From Beaufortia kweichowensis (lineage: Eukaryota > Chordata > Actinopteri > Cypriniformes > Gastromyzontidae), in assembly GCA_019155185.1 (NCBI GenBank), contig CM032817.1, positions 12,706,664 through 12,770,663 on the forward strand: DNA of 64,000 nt, given 5' to 3'. Shown in pieces: positions 21,000 through 32,900 of the stretch (positions are counted from its first letter, which is position 1; each line of letters starts with the position of its first letter). Under the pieces are notes generated by a model. The model had not been told where the DNA came from and did no database searches. It was given only the letters and a program-made list of their open reading frames with translations. A program made the position numbers and the translations under genes.

Positions 21000-21660
21000 G
21001 TCTCTTTCTCTTCTTTTCTCACTTTCCATAATCTCTCACCATCGCCTCTTCTCCCTTTTAACAGCATCTGAATCTTTCTCGTTCAGCTTCTGGATTCATC
21101 TCCTGGATCAGCTCCTCAAAGTCTTACCTTTGTGGTTCTGACCTCACAGAGGATGGTGAGGTCACAGCAACATTTGGGCAGGATAAGGCAACAAGGGTGG
21201 GTGGTGAGATAGATGGTCTGGTCCCTATTGTCTCATCTATGACAGCATACCGTTTCCAGGATGCTGCTGTAACCTCACCATCCTCAGTGCTCACACCAGT
21301 ATGTGGACATTTCAGATCCTCCAAAAATGTAAAAGCAGAATACAGACACAGTCAGTTAAATTCATTAGATTATTGCATTACTATCCAATAGAGAATAGAT
21401 CAGGATCAGAATTTAAATTTGGTGAACAACCCTTTTAAAAAAATCTAGCTTTGTATTTTTGTTTAAGGTTTTCCCAGTTAAAGGTTTAATGTTTTTTAAA
21501 CCTTTTTCAGCCAATTCACAAACATGTCATATCGATTTAAATTGTTTAAATGTTTAATAAACGAGTTGTTTATTTGGATGATGTCAAACAAGCACGATTT
21601 AAGCACAAGCAACATCGCCGCTTTCCACCACTTTCCAAGCCTCAGTCTTCTATTGCTCCT
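21000..21660. other. Noncoding stretch with an imperfect inverted repeat
   Basis: Segments 21143-21175 and 21259-21295 (ACCTCACCATCCTC and complement) are imperfect inverted copies. No domain is visible. Confidence 0.45.
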
Positions 21661-21812
21661 GGTGGCTCATGGAAAGTAGTAGGCCATCCGGGTACTTTTC
21701 GCATTATGTTTATATATATGGACATACTACTTCAGACATACTAAATCAGTTTGTGTACTGATTTTTGCCTACTATATAGTGTGGAAGTATGCCATTTCGG
21801 ACGCAGCCCAGA
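21660..21812. repeat. Short dispersed repeat (MITE-like)
   Basis: The phrases GGCTCATGGAAAGTAGTAGG, ACTAAATCAGTTTGTGTACTG and GCCATTTCGGACGCAGCC belong to a short dispersed family I associate with cyprinid genomes. Its ends are not resolved. Confidence 0.4.
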
Positions 21813-21885
21813 CTTTACACACAGTAACACAGAGGCATTCCCATAGCGTCGCTACCATGACTCAGTGCGAGTTCCCTTTGTTTTC
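21813..21885. mobile_element. DIRS terminal-repeat fragment
   Basis: CATTCCCATAGCGTCGCTAC followed by GAGTTCCCTTTG resembles the terminal repeats of the DIRS copy ending at 17531. Only this end is present. Confidence 0.6.
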
Positions 21886-21934
21886 TTTCATCATCATGGT
21901 ATGCACAGTTCATAACTTGTCATGAAAGTAAAAT

Positions 21935-21967
21935 TAAATAAAACAAAATAAATAAATAAATAAAATT
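21935..21967. repeat. (AAAT)n-like microsatellite
   Basis: Short run of AAAT tetranucleotides with imperfections. Confidence 0.7.
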
Positions 21968-21969
21968 AC

Positions 21970-23124
21970 ATTTAAAGTAAAAAAAGATTTCACTTTAAAA
22001 ACAAATGATGCTAAATAGCTCTAAAAGCAGTTCTTTGCTCGTTATCATATGAAAACTACTTTAAGTGCTATATAGCACCTCAAATAGTGCTATGTACCAC
22101 TCCAAAGAACCACCAAAGAACCATAAAGGCGCTTAACAGGTTCTTTATACAGTAGCAGTGCTATATAGGTGTCTGTGCACGGCCCTGCCTACTAAACTAA
22201 TCACAAGTCTTCTGAGTCTGCCTCGTTACATAGCAGAATATACAGCTGTAGTTAGTTTCTGCCATTTTCTGTAGTCAAGTTCTTTTGCAGAAAATATCTC
22301 CCTCTGCAGTGAACTTGAAGTGTTGTAATTTTGGAGATATTTTTAAAACACCAACGTTACACACTAACTAAGGTTCCTACGGAAATGTAATCATAAGATA
22401 CCACCCCTTGAATCTCTAAAGTATTAAAGTTCAGTGGCTTCCTAAATGTAGGCTATACAAGTTACCATCTTGGTAACCAAGATGTACCATCTTACCATCT
22501 GATGATGAACATATCTTTTTACAGGATATTAAGAAACTTCCCTGTATACAGTATGTAAAATATTTGTTTCTATGTGATGTTAAAGATAAATTCATATGAT
22601 CTAAAATGATACCACAACAAAGTACAAAATATTCATTAACTTTTGTTGTATGTTTTAACTTGAATACATTGATCTGTTGCTCTCAAAAAGCACAGAGATA
22701 AGATAACCTTGCTCTCCAAACATCAAATTTGATGAACTTTATACAGCAGAAAAGTGTTTGCTAAGCTTTGATAAACAGCTTTGCTGGTGTCCCAGTTGTT
22801 ATTAACTTTGTCCAATATATTAAGAAAGGTTGCCATCATGTATCTATCCCAATCAGACTGAATATCTGTTTCTTTAGACATTTTCAAATTGGAATGAGAC
22901 CAGTGGGATTAAAACATTTATTTTAAAATGTTTCTGAGCTGTAAAATGTTTTCTCTATCTTTGTCCACAGTTCCACAGATATTCTGAAAACGGAGCCCAG
23001 TTTGAGAAGACACAAAATTCACCCACCACTGTATAATATAAATCTTATGAATCTTATGAATATAAATCTTAAAACTCCATACAATTCACATACACAAAAT
23101 ATAATCTAGTTCCACAGCAACAGT
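21970..23124. other. Noncoding, unclassified
   Basis: AT-rich; no ORF, domain or repeat end that I can support. Confidence 0.4.
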
Positions 23125-23132
23125 ATGTAATG

Positions 23133-24110
23133 CAGTCGCGTAGCTACGGTTGGGCCAGGACCACCCACCTGTCAGTCAGGCCAAACCAGCAGTGGCCTTG
23201 CAAGGTGGCCTAATGAGTAAATTCTGTCGCAAAAAGGGATGTGCCGGTTATTATTTTCTTCCACCGACTAATAAATAGTACAATGACTGCTTATTTTAAA
23301 CAAAGAACTTTTATTACCAAAACAAATAAGACCTGCCTTAATTTGAATTTAAAGATCTTCCCCTTACTTCAAAACGAATGCTTAGTTTTCGTTTAATTAT
23401 ATTTTAGATAAGACATATCAACAATTAAATAGTAGCCTAAAATTACAAACCCGCTTATATTAAATAAAGAACTTACCAAAACGAATAACACAGATACCTT
23501 CCTGTAACATAAATGTAAAGATATTTTCTTCTCTTACTTTAAAAATGCTTTTATGTTATATTGTTTTGTTTTAAATGTGGTTTGTTTTAAATGCCTTTTG
23601 TTTTGAATAGTACCACAACAAAAAAGCATTCAATGCACATACGCTTCTTTTGCCTGAAATCAGTAGCGCAGCAGTACAGCGTAACCAGAACGCGCAAAAA
23701 TAGTGATGATACTTGGGAATAGAGAATAACGAGATCAATATTACATCAATATTATTCAATAATGATGTATGTCAACAAATATAACGAAAAAGCACAACGA
23801 TAATGGTGGTCTAGTAATAGTGCATAACGAAATCATCAAGAGCTTTATAAAGAGCTGGGTTTTAACTGGCGCAAAAGAATATTGCTAAATGTATAAATGA
23901 GTTTATAAATAATAACTTGAAGAATGTTTTGAACATGTTTTTTCTTAATATACACCTACCCATTTTTTAAATACTTTCATAAAGTGGTGGGGACACAAAA
24001 GTGGTGGGCACCCGCAAATTATGCCTATTTTGATAACAGATGCATTTTAGGTTAGGCCCACCTAATTTTCTCTGGGCCCACACACATTGTGATTCCTGGC
24101 TATGCTAGTG
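23133..24110. mobile_element. Non-autonomous hAT transposon with 8-bp TSD
   Basis: The flanks carry the same octamer ATGTAATG (23125-23132 and 24111-24118). The left end CAGTCGCGTAGCTACGG and the reverse complement of the right end CACTAGCATAGCCAGG are imperfect inverted repeats of the CAGTGGCGTAGC type seen in hAT elements. The 978-bp interior has no transposase. Confidence 0.75.
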
Positions 24111-24157
24111 ATGTAATGAAATAAATGTTTTTTTTGTGTGTCTGATGCCGAGCTGTC

Positions 24158-24545
24158 TTAAAGGTGACCTATTATGCAAAACTCACTTTTATAAGGCATT
24201 TAAACAGAGTTGTGTGGCCGTAGTGTGTGAAAACAACATAAGGATAAAAATCCACCCACGCAATTCTTTGTAATCCTTAAAAATCATATTTAGTCTGTCT
24301 AAACGCGCTGTTCAAAATGTTATGAAACAAATATGAAAAAACCCGCCTATTTGTGACGTTTGGGCCCTATTTGCATAGCCACAGCACTGAGAGAAAAGCC
24401 CGAAATCCCCCACTGTGTCCTGTCCAGACAAAATTAGTAAAGTGTTATGTGTTTGTGCTCATCGTTTTACGGAGGACTGCTTCACAAACAAAGGGCAGTT
24501 CGACTCAGGATGCCTTTGTAAATTAGCTTTGTAGCACGCGAGAAG
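24158..24545 (+). mobile_element. Possible Kolobok-type fragment with THAP-like remnant
   Basis: Starts TTAAAGGTGACCTATTATGC, a TTAA-bordered end. Bases 24455-24537 read VCAHRFTEDCFTNKGQFDSG, resembling the C-terminal half of a THAP-like zinc finger. Kolobok elements use TTAA targets and can carry THAP domains; assignment is tentative. The other end is not found before 24886. Confidence 0.35.
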
Positions 24546-24885
24546 GGTAATGTTGCTAAAGTTACCATTGTGTCCAACTGTTTTCCTCGCTACCTTTATG
24601 TGTTACGAGAATGTTCATAAATAGAAATGTGGTAGTTAAATAATCCACATGAAAGCCCTTCGATGCAGACCACGTGAATTTGTCATGCTCATAATCACAA
24701 GTCTGAGTTGGTAAAGTCCATGAGACCAGCTATGTCGTTATTTTAATCGCGCCGTACTCCCTGTGATTCATTAACACGCATTTATTATGCTCAATACAAT
24801 CATAAAGATCGCTTCTAGAATCTCTCCTGTTTTGTTGCGTTACAAAAAGCATCAGAGCTGGTGCCGGTGTGTTGGGACAACGCCT

Positions 24886-25360
24886 TTACAACAGATTGTG
24901 TGGTAAGTAGGCTGCAGGATACTGAGTACTTTGAGACATAACTGTCAGTAAATACATGTTACCCGATTTTGAAGGTGGTAACAGCCCCAAACAATCCTCT
25001 AAAAGATGTTGAAATGGCTGGTCTATAACAGGTATAGGATATAAAGGTGCAGGCTTCACTATTTGATTGGGTTTACCTGTTAACTGGCAGGTGGGACAAG
25101 TCTTTATATACTGTCTTACTTCACTCTCAATACGAGGCCAGTCAAAATATTGCAGCAATTGCTGGTAGGTTTTATTAACTCCAAAATGGCCAGACACCCC
25201 ACAATGAACGGACTCTAAGACAGTATCTCGCAAAGAAACAGGCACTACTATCTGATTCACCCAAACCTTGCTCACCGTTAAAGGTCCACTTCCACAATAG
25301 TACCTCATAGCTACATCTGATGCATTACAATCCACATTACATTCAGTGGTTGTTCCACTG
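24886..25360 (-). pseudogene. Gypsy-type integrase fragment
   Basis: The minus-strand translation shows the HHCC zinc-binding module (SVHCGVSGHFGVNKTY, then IKTCPTCQLTGKPNQ) and the start of the core with its first Asp (LEDCLGLLPPSKSGN). The fragment stops before the second Asp, with no LTR or reverse transcriptase nearby. Confidence 0.75.
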
Positions 25361-26985
25361 AATTAGTAATTTAGTTGTTTGTTTTTGTATTTCTGTCCGT
25401 AATGATTTGCTCTCTGTCTTCTAAAAGTGGTAACAACAATATCCACGTTCTTAGATTAGAAATGTCTCATCAAATTAGCAGATCTAATATAACTAACACC
25501 AAATTTGCTGTTGTTGGCACACATTGTAGACCAATAAAAACTGATGCCTTCACAAAAAAGACAGAGACAGAGAAAAAAGAGCGAGGCAGTTCAACCTTTA
25601 AAACATGGATTCAAAGCTCCAGCAATAGGCCTATAAATAATTAATATAGATTATGCTGTATAACATTAAATGAAATATCTAAAACAGAAGCAGGCATAGA
25701 GAGAGAGGGAGAGCCCACTGAGCATCAGCCAAATCAGACTGTTAAAGTGGCTGAAAGCAAAGGGATATGAGTGTGATTAAAAAGAAAGATAGACATTCAA
25801 TTAGCACTAAGCCTAACAATTGTATTTACATTATGATTGTAAATGGTTTGTTATTCATTCTTTATATTAAGAAAAAATTGCCCCAGAATCAACTCAGCAA
25901 AGTAAAGGTGAAGGTCTTGGAATTGAGCCAGAGACAGAAAATGTTCAGATTGAGAAAGAAAGGCAATACAATGAGACAGAGGGAAGAGATGGGCATCCAA
26001 TCCTGCCCATGTAAAGAAATACAATATATATGTACAGCAATGTGTAATTGTGGATCATAAAAGATGAGGTTATCAAGATCTTTCAGGATAATACACATAG
26101 TACCAAATAAAAAAGTTTTTGCTGTTAAATGAACAGGTAAATATCAAAATGTAAAATAGTAAATAGTTTCTGAAATTAATGCAGAGTAATTAATTTCTCT
26201 TTTAATTGTATTTTTGTGTAACAACTGGAAAATTTGTATTAGCAATCATCCACCCCCTTAGTGCCCCTTTTTTACGACATACGAAGAAAGGGACCCAGGT
26301 TTGTCAGTCGTTGGATGTTGATCATGTTTGTGTTGTTTGACTTCCAGTTCCTGTTTTCCTATGTTTTGTAGATTAAAGTTGCAAACTGCAATTAGATCGC
26401 CTCCCTGTGTTTGCCTACAGCACCCCTTTGTAACACACAACTGGAACTCATTGACCTCCACTGTGACAGTACTTTGAAAGAAAAGTTTCAAAGAGTTTAT
26501 GAGTTATAAGCAATTTAGTTTCAATAGTGCATTTTCATGTAGGCTCAAAAAGGGTTGTGCCAGTACTTCTGGGGAGTTTTACTAAACCCTGGGGGAGGTT
26601 ACCCTAGTCACTAGAAAATTTCGAGTTGGACAGGTCTGAAATGTTTTACTAAAATGGTGTCGTATTATTTTGGTAATGTTTATAAAATTATGGCAATATT
26701 TTAACTACTTAAAATATTTTAAATATTGCACTTTTTCCTGTCATTTTTGTACCTTTATTCATGTTAAATTGCACCCTAAATCACCTCATTTTTGTGTTTT
26801 TAAAGCATTACAACTTTATTCTCATAATCTAGATTAAAGTTTTTATTTCATGGCATTAAAATTATTACATTATCACAGTACCTGTATTAAACTTTTAAAA
26901 TAATATAAGTATAATTTACATATGTGAAAACCTATTTTCTACAACATTCATTCAGCTATATTGCAGAGTATTTGTTGATTGTAAA
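25361..26985. other. Noncoding, unclassified
   Basis: AT-rich sequence downstream of the fetub stop. Open frames at 25375-25644 and 25767-26060 show no domains. Bases 26842-26847 give AATAAA on the minus strand, ~145 bp after the fetub stop, and may be its poly(A) signal. Confidence 0.4.
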
Positions 26986-26988
26986 CTC

Positions 26989-29900
26989 TTATACAGTGGT
27001 GTAGCGAGAGACCCCTGGGCAGGAACGGAAAGGGGAAGGTATGGTGGGGAAAACACTCAGGAAGATTGGTGTATGAGGGGGTGTGGTAGCTGTGGGCGTC
27101 TGTCTCCTCTGGCGATGCAGCATATAACGGAAGTTCAACGGAGGTTTGGCAACGCGAACAGAACCTTCAACTTCCTCGGATGAGTCTGAGCCAGATTCGA
27201 CAGACTCGTTTGACTCGCTGGAAGATGTGGTGAGGGCAGGACCTGATGCTGGGTGTAGTGTGGATACAGCAGCGACAACCTGATTCACAGTGTCAACTAA
27301 CTGAGGGATTGCTGGTTTGACATCAGGGATATGAGGAATATGATTATCATGGGCTTGAGTCTTGGAAAGCATGGTGAACTTTTCATTTGGTTGCATTGGA
27401 GTGACAACATGCACCTGTGGGTCAGAGAGAACAGAGAGCTACAGTGTAGAGTTAAGAGAAAACATCACATTAAGTAAATTATAATGTACAGTCAGCCAGT
27501 TGTTATTACAGAATAAACCCTGAGAGATTGATCAGAACCCAACCCAAAGAGTCAGTCCTTGTATTGCACTAAAGGGGTTTATTAATGGCTGTTATCTGAA
27601 AAAGCCTTGGAATATTGTTACTGGCCAATCACAGTCAAGTATTCCAGAGTGCTGTGTAACAATTACATTTATGATGGTTAAAATCATTTTCATTACAGCA
27701 ATATTTTAGACTTATTTTAGCTAAATATTTTAAATGTCTACCTGTCGAGTATTGCCTGCATTTAAATCAAAATGTAGTTCAAATAATCGGTTAATTTCAA
27801 ATTTCCATAAACATTCACAGGCATGTGAACTGCAGGAGGACATGGTACACTTTTCGGTTAGGGTAGGTTTGGCTCAATTTCCATCTTGTTACATTATCTG
27901 TCTTTACAAATCAGAATATTGAGGGTACCTGTGGGCGAAATATTTCACAGGACACCTTCACATCTCGCTGGTTGTGATCGGTGCCAAGAACAGATCCCAC
28001 ACAGAACCCAGTGGGCTGAAAAAACAGACAAATAAAATAAATACATAAATGACAGAAAAACATTTGGCAATGACATTTGACAGATGCTTTTTACCTTACA
28101 TTGTATTTAAAAAATAAAATGTTTTTATCAGTACTTGGATACGGTTGGATACCCGTCTCTGCAATTAATTTATTTTGTGCTATGGTATAGAATTATTTTG
28201 CGTCAGGGCACTAATGCACGTTTGCTTAACTAATATGAATAAAAAAATGCCACGGCAGGAGCAACAAATTCAGACTTCCCTAAGCTGGTACCTGCGTGCT
28301 GATGGAGAGATTCTCTTCATGAAAAATGTGAGGTTTATATATCTATGTATTATTTTTAAACATTCTGTTTAACCATCGATATGCCAAAAGACATTTTTCT
28401 TACAGAAAAATAGAAAAATATGACTGGACAATCACAAACTCACAGGCTAAAACTCATCAAGCATTTGTCAGGAGTTCGGTCTGCTCTCCCGTCAGGCTAC
28501 TAGTCTTGTGTTTTGTATATCTGTGAAGCACATAGCTGCTGTTTTGACATGTGCTTCGGTGTCTCGTCCCCTTGCCCCGCCCTCTCGTTGACCTTATTAT
28601 CATCATTAATTGACCCTTAAAGACCATAATATACATGCTTCTTAACGCAATATACAGTCGGTACATTTGGCTGAGCAATGTGGCAAATATCATCTTTTGT
28701 TTGTCAGAAAACAAAATGAGTAATATCACAAGAGTGAATGTTACAATGGTCACTGCAATGGACACAAATATACGTGTGCGCTATTGTGCACATTTTAATT
28801 AATAATTTTGATCTAGTAACTACTACGATAGAGGATTAGTGCCACCTAAAAAAAAAGTAGCCTTATGAGATTAAAGTTTAAATATTTCAAGAATGAAGTC
28901 GAAATTTAGAGAATAAACTTGAAATTACGAGAATAAACTCAAAACACACGTTATCAATGAATCATACTATTTACAGATTTACAAACTAATGAGAAATAAG
29001 CAAATTTTACATTACATTTTCCCACAGTAAACCATTGTAAAGAATACCCTCAGTAAGATTTATTACATTAAAACTGTGATATTAAAAGACCCCAATTCAT
29101 TACATACTTTGGTAAATTATGTGCAGGCAGGCAGTGGAGCCCTTTCTGAATGCAAAGCGCCAAACTTTAGCACCCACTCCACAAAGGTGTCAAAACTCCC
29201 TCTAGGCTGGGTAGTCTGACAGTTTGACAGGCAAGGAATAAAAAGTACAAGGTGTGGTCCTCGAGGGAGCAATCCTTCTGCTCCAAACAGATGAGTTTGA
29301 TGGCAGGGCTGGACATAAAGAGGGTGTGGTGTAGTCAGTTCTTCTGTTACGGGTGATGCTGTGGTAATAATGGTGAGGTGAAGATGGATGGAGACGGCAG
29401 ACAGTGCAAGTTTATGGTGTGAGTGACATCCACAGACACAGAACAGGTAAGTATAAAATCCACAGGCAAGTTTTATCCACAGGTAAATAACATCCACAAG
29501 CAAGTTTCATCCACAGGTAAGTAACCTCCACATAACATAAAACAGAACATCAAACGAGAACTGACCAAGAACAATGAAACACACGAGGCTTATAAACAGT
29601 CCGGGTGATTGTGAACAGGTGTAGTGACAATCAAAAATGGCTGACAGAGGTGCAGAGGATGATGGGAAATGAATTCCATGGGGAGGTCCTGCTGAAACTC
29701 TGTCAATATGCTATTTACAATGGAAGTAATATTATTTGCAGATGTAAATCCAGACATGTGAGATAAGTCGTCCTAGTTCAGTAAGGAGGAGAGCAGGTTC
29801 TCACCCAAGGTAGCACCAGAGGTGGCCTTTTTTCCTCATGTAAAGTAATACAGTAATGACAATGTTGGGTGTTTCTCCCCAGCAGGGTGCGCTTGCAGAT

Positions 29901-32900
29901 TCACCACCTAGTACCGGAAGGGTGTGGGCATTATTTCCTTTGGGCATTAAGCCAGGCCATGGTCTCAGGAGAATGTAAGAGTATCCTGGCCACCAATACT
30001 TTATTCGGAAAGGCACGAATAATGGCTTCAAAACGAATAACTAATTCATCCGAATAACAAAAAAAATTGGCAGAATAAAATACTCCCCTTTCACTTATGT
30101 CATTAGTCTTTCACTTATTTCATTAGTGCTTTAGTCTATTTTTTAAGTCAGGAAAGCTACCAAAAGGAGAGAGATATGACTGCCCATATACAGTGCTTCA
30201 ATGATTCGTTTATGTAAAAGATTAACTTTCATGTAGCTCAGTTGGTTAGGAACATGGCGATAGCCATGCCAAGGTCATGTTTTTTTGGGATAAACATTTT
30301 TATCCATCTTGTTGGAAATATGGTTGGTGTCTTTATGTTTATGTCTTGGTAGTTTGTCTAAATTTTTTATGTGTTTGCTGGACTGAACTGAATTTGCATT
30401 AGAAAGGCAAATTGGAAAGGCAACTGTTTTCTGAGCCTTTAATGTTATAGTATATGAATTGATTGATATTTTGATATAAAAAATATTTGGGCTTTATAAA
30501 GGAATTTTTTTAATATATTTTTGTTGTATTTGTTCATAGATATAAACTATATAATTGGGTTTAGGCTTTTTGTTTCACAAAAGGGGAAACAAAACTAGAA
30601 ACATAATTATTTTAATTAGATTTCATAACTTTTAATTACATTTAATTTAATTTTGAGGCAGGTTCACAGGTTGTGTGACTTTATGGCCAGGAAACATTTA
30701 CAAAAGCATTGTAGGCTTGAACAAATTATGCCCCAGATCAGCATATAGTCTGACTGGGAAACCAAAGAAGACAATCTTCCATAACATTGTACACTGAAAC
30801 ATTGCATGTTGCACAGGCATGAGGAACTATACAACAGAGGAAAAATGTAAAGACATGCCTGCCATTAGCAATAAGGTAGCATTTCCTGGTTACCAATGAA
30901 ACAGCACAAAATACAGCATTACAAAATAAATGTAGGTTTTGGTTTGATTACAGAGCCTGTGTTCCGACCAGATGATGGGCTGTTTGTTAAAAAAATTCTG
31001 TAAGGCCAAAGATGACACTGCTAGCAGCATGTGCAGAGCATGTGCCACCATTAGAGACAAGTTGGCACCAGAAGGGAACCAAACCAACCCTCTCCATGCA
31101 ATATCAGCCCTCAGTACATGTACAATACTCAGCAAACTCTCCAAAATCTGTCAACCATCATACTTACCATCAGCCAGCCCACTTATTGTAAAATCCTTAT
31201 TCTAATTCTTAGATTTAAGAATTTAAATTCACAAGTATTATACAAATAAGTATAAAAAATTAATTAACTTTGTTGGTCTAACAAGTACCTGTCACGGAGC
31301 TGAAGTCTCCGCCTTCAGCATCGGATTTGCTCATCACGGTTTCACGATCTGCTTCCCCGGCTGTCCCATGGCCGCACCAAACCGTTTCTCGGGAGCAGCG
31401 GAGGAATGTAGTGGGTTCATATTACAATGCAAACTATACTTTCAGATGCAACCTAACCTCTTTCCCTCAGATGAATCCATCATCTCTCTGTTGTCTGGAT
31501 CGGCGCTCCAATGGGCGGAGAGCTTGTGGACCGCTGGAGGACCCGCAATCCATTCACTGGATACGTTTATCACCCATTTCAAGGAGGTATTTGACCATTC
31601 TGTGCAATCCAGTGCAACCTCCCTGACCCATGGTGAGTGTAATTCAGCCGCCAATTTCCAATACTAAACTCTCATTAACTCCACTTAATGAGAGACACCT
31701 CTGTGTCTATTCCAGTCGAGGCCCTAATTGACTCAGGAGCAGCTGGCAACTTCATTTCTCAAAACGTACTATTCCGTTTACAGTTACCCCGTCATCGAGT
31801 TTATCCCCCACTAATCATTCAGAATATTCTGGGTAAGCCATTGGGTCAGGGATTAGTTAGTCATTTCTCACCGCTTATCACCCTGCAGTGGAGCTCTGAA
31901 AGAAGGGAGAAGATATTCTGGGTGTTGGAGGGAACATCCATTGAGGTCGTCCTGGGGTGCCCCTGGCTGCAACTTCACCACCCCTCTGTGTGCTGGGAGT
32001 CTGGGCGGATCCTGAAATGGGGAGATGAACAAGAAGGAAATGAAGAAGAGGTCGTTCCCAAGGAGCCTTCGTCAGTTGCCAAAGTCTGCAAGATTAACCT
32101 GCCTGTATCTGACTCTGATAACCTGAATACAGTTTCATCTCTTCCCCAGATTCCCACGGAGTACGGGGCGTTCCAGGATGTGTGGGGGGCAAATGGTTGG
32201 CACCTCAGCTCCCCCCACATCGGCCATGGGACTGTGCTATTGAGCTGCTGCCTGGATCCACACTGCCCAAATGACATATTTACTCTCTCGCTCTCCCGGA
32301 ACAGAGGGCCATGGGTGAGTACATAGAAGAGGCGTTAAATCAAGGATTCATCAGACCATCGACTTCCCCTGCTGCCTCCAGTTTCTTCTTCGTGGGCAAG
32401 AAAGACAGAGGGTTGAGACCCTGCATTGACTACCGGGTCCTAAATCAAGCAAAGTTCCAGTACCCCCTTCCTCTGATCCCATCCGCCATTGAGCAGCTTC
32501 GATCTCCACCAAGCTGGACCTCAGGAACGCATACAACCTCATTCGTATCAGGAAGGGGGATGAATGGAAGACAGCCTTCATCACGCCTGCGGGGCACTTC
32601 GAATACCAGGTTATGTCCTTCGGATTGGTCAATGCCCCAGCTGTGTTCCAAAGCTACATGAACGAGATCTTCAGAGACGTTTTGGACCAATTCGTAATTA
32701 TGTATATAGATGACATTCTGGAGTATTCGAAGAGCCTCGCAGAGCACTGTACTCAAGTCCAGTTGGTTCTCCAAAGACTTAAAGACCATAACCTCTTCCT
32801 GAAACCAGAGAAATGTGAATTCCACCGGCCTGAGGTCCAGTTCCTGGGGTATATTATCAACTCTGCTGGCGTTCATATGGAGCAGAGGAAGGTGGAGGCG

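Noticed and set aside
26989..27414. Stand-alone small protein of 141 residues
   Set aside because: It starts with GTG directly after an acceptor and joins in phase with six upstream exons; it is the last exon of fetub.
28457..28765. Membrane-protein-like minus-strand ORF
   Set aside because: Hydrophobic stretch from AT-rich intron sequence; no homology recognised and no splice context.
30232..30285. tRNA gene
   Set aside because: The D-arm/A-box part is tRNA-like, but the T-arm and B-box are absent and no cloverleaf closes.
30890..31205. Extra fetub exon
   Set aside because: The exon phases already join without it, and neither strand shows cystatin-like sequence or suitable splice borders.
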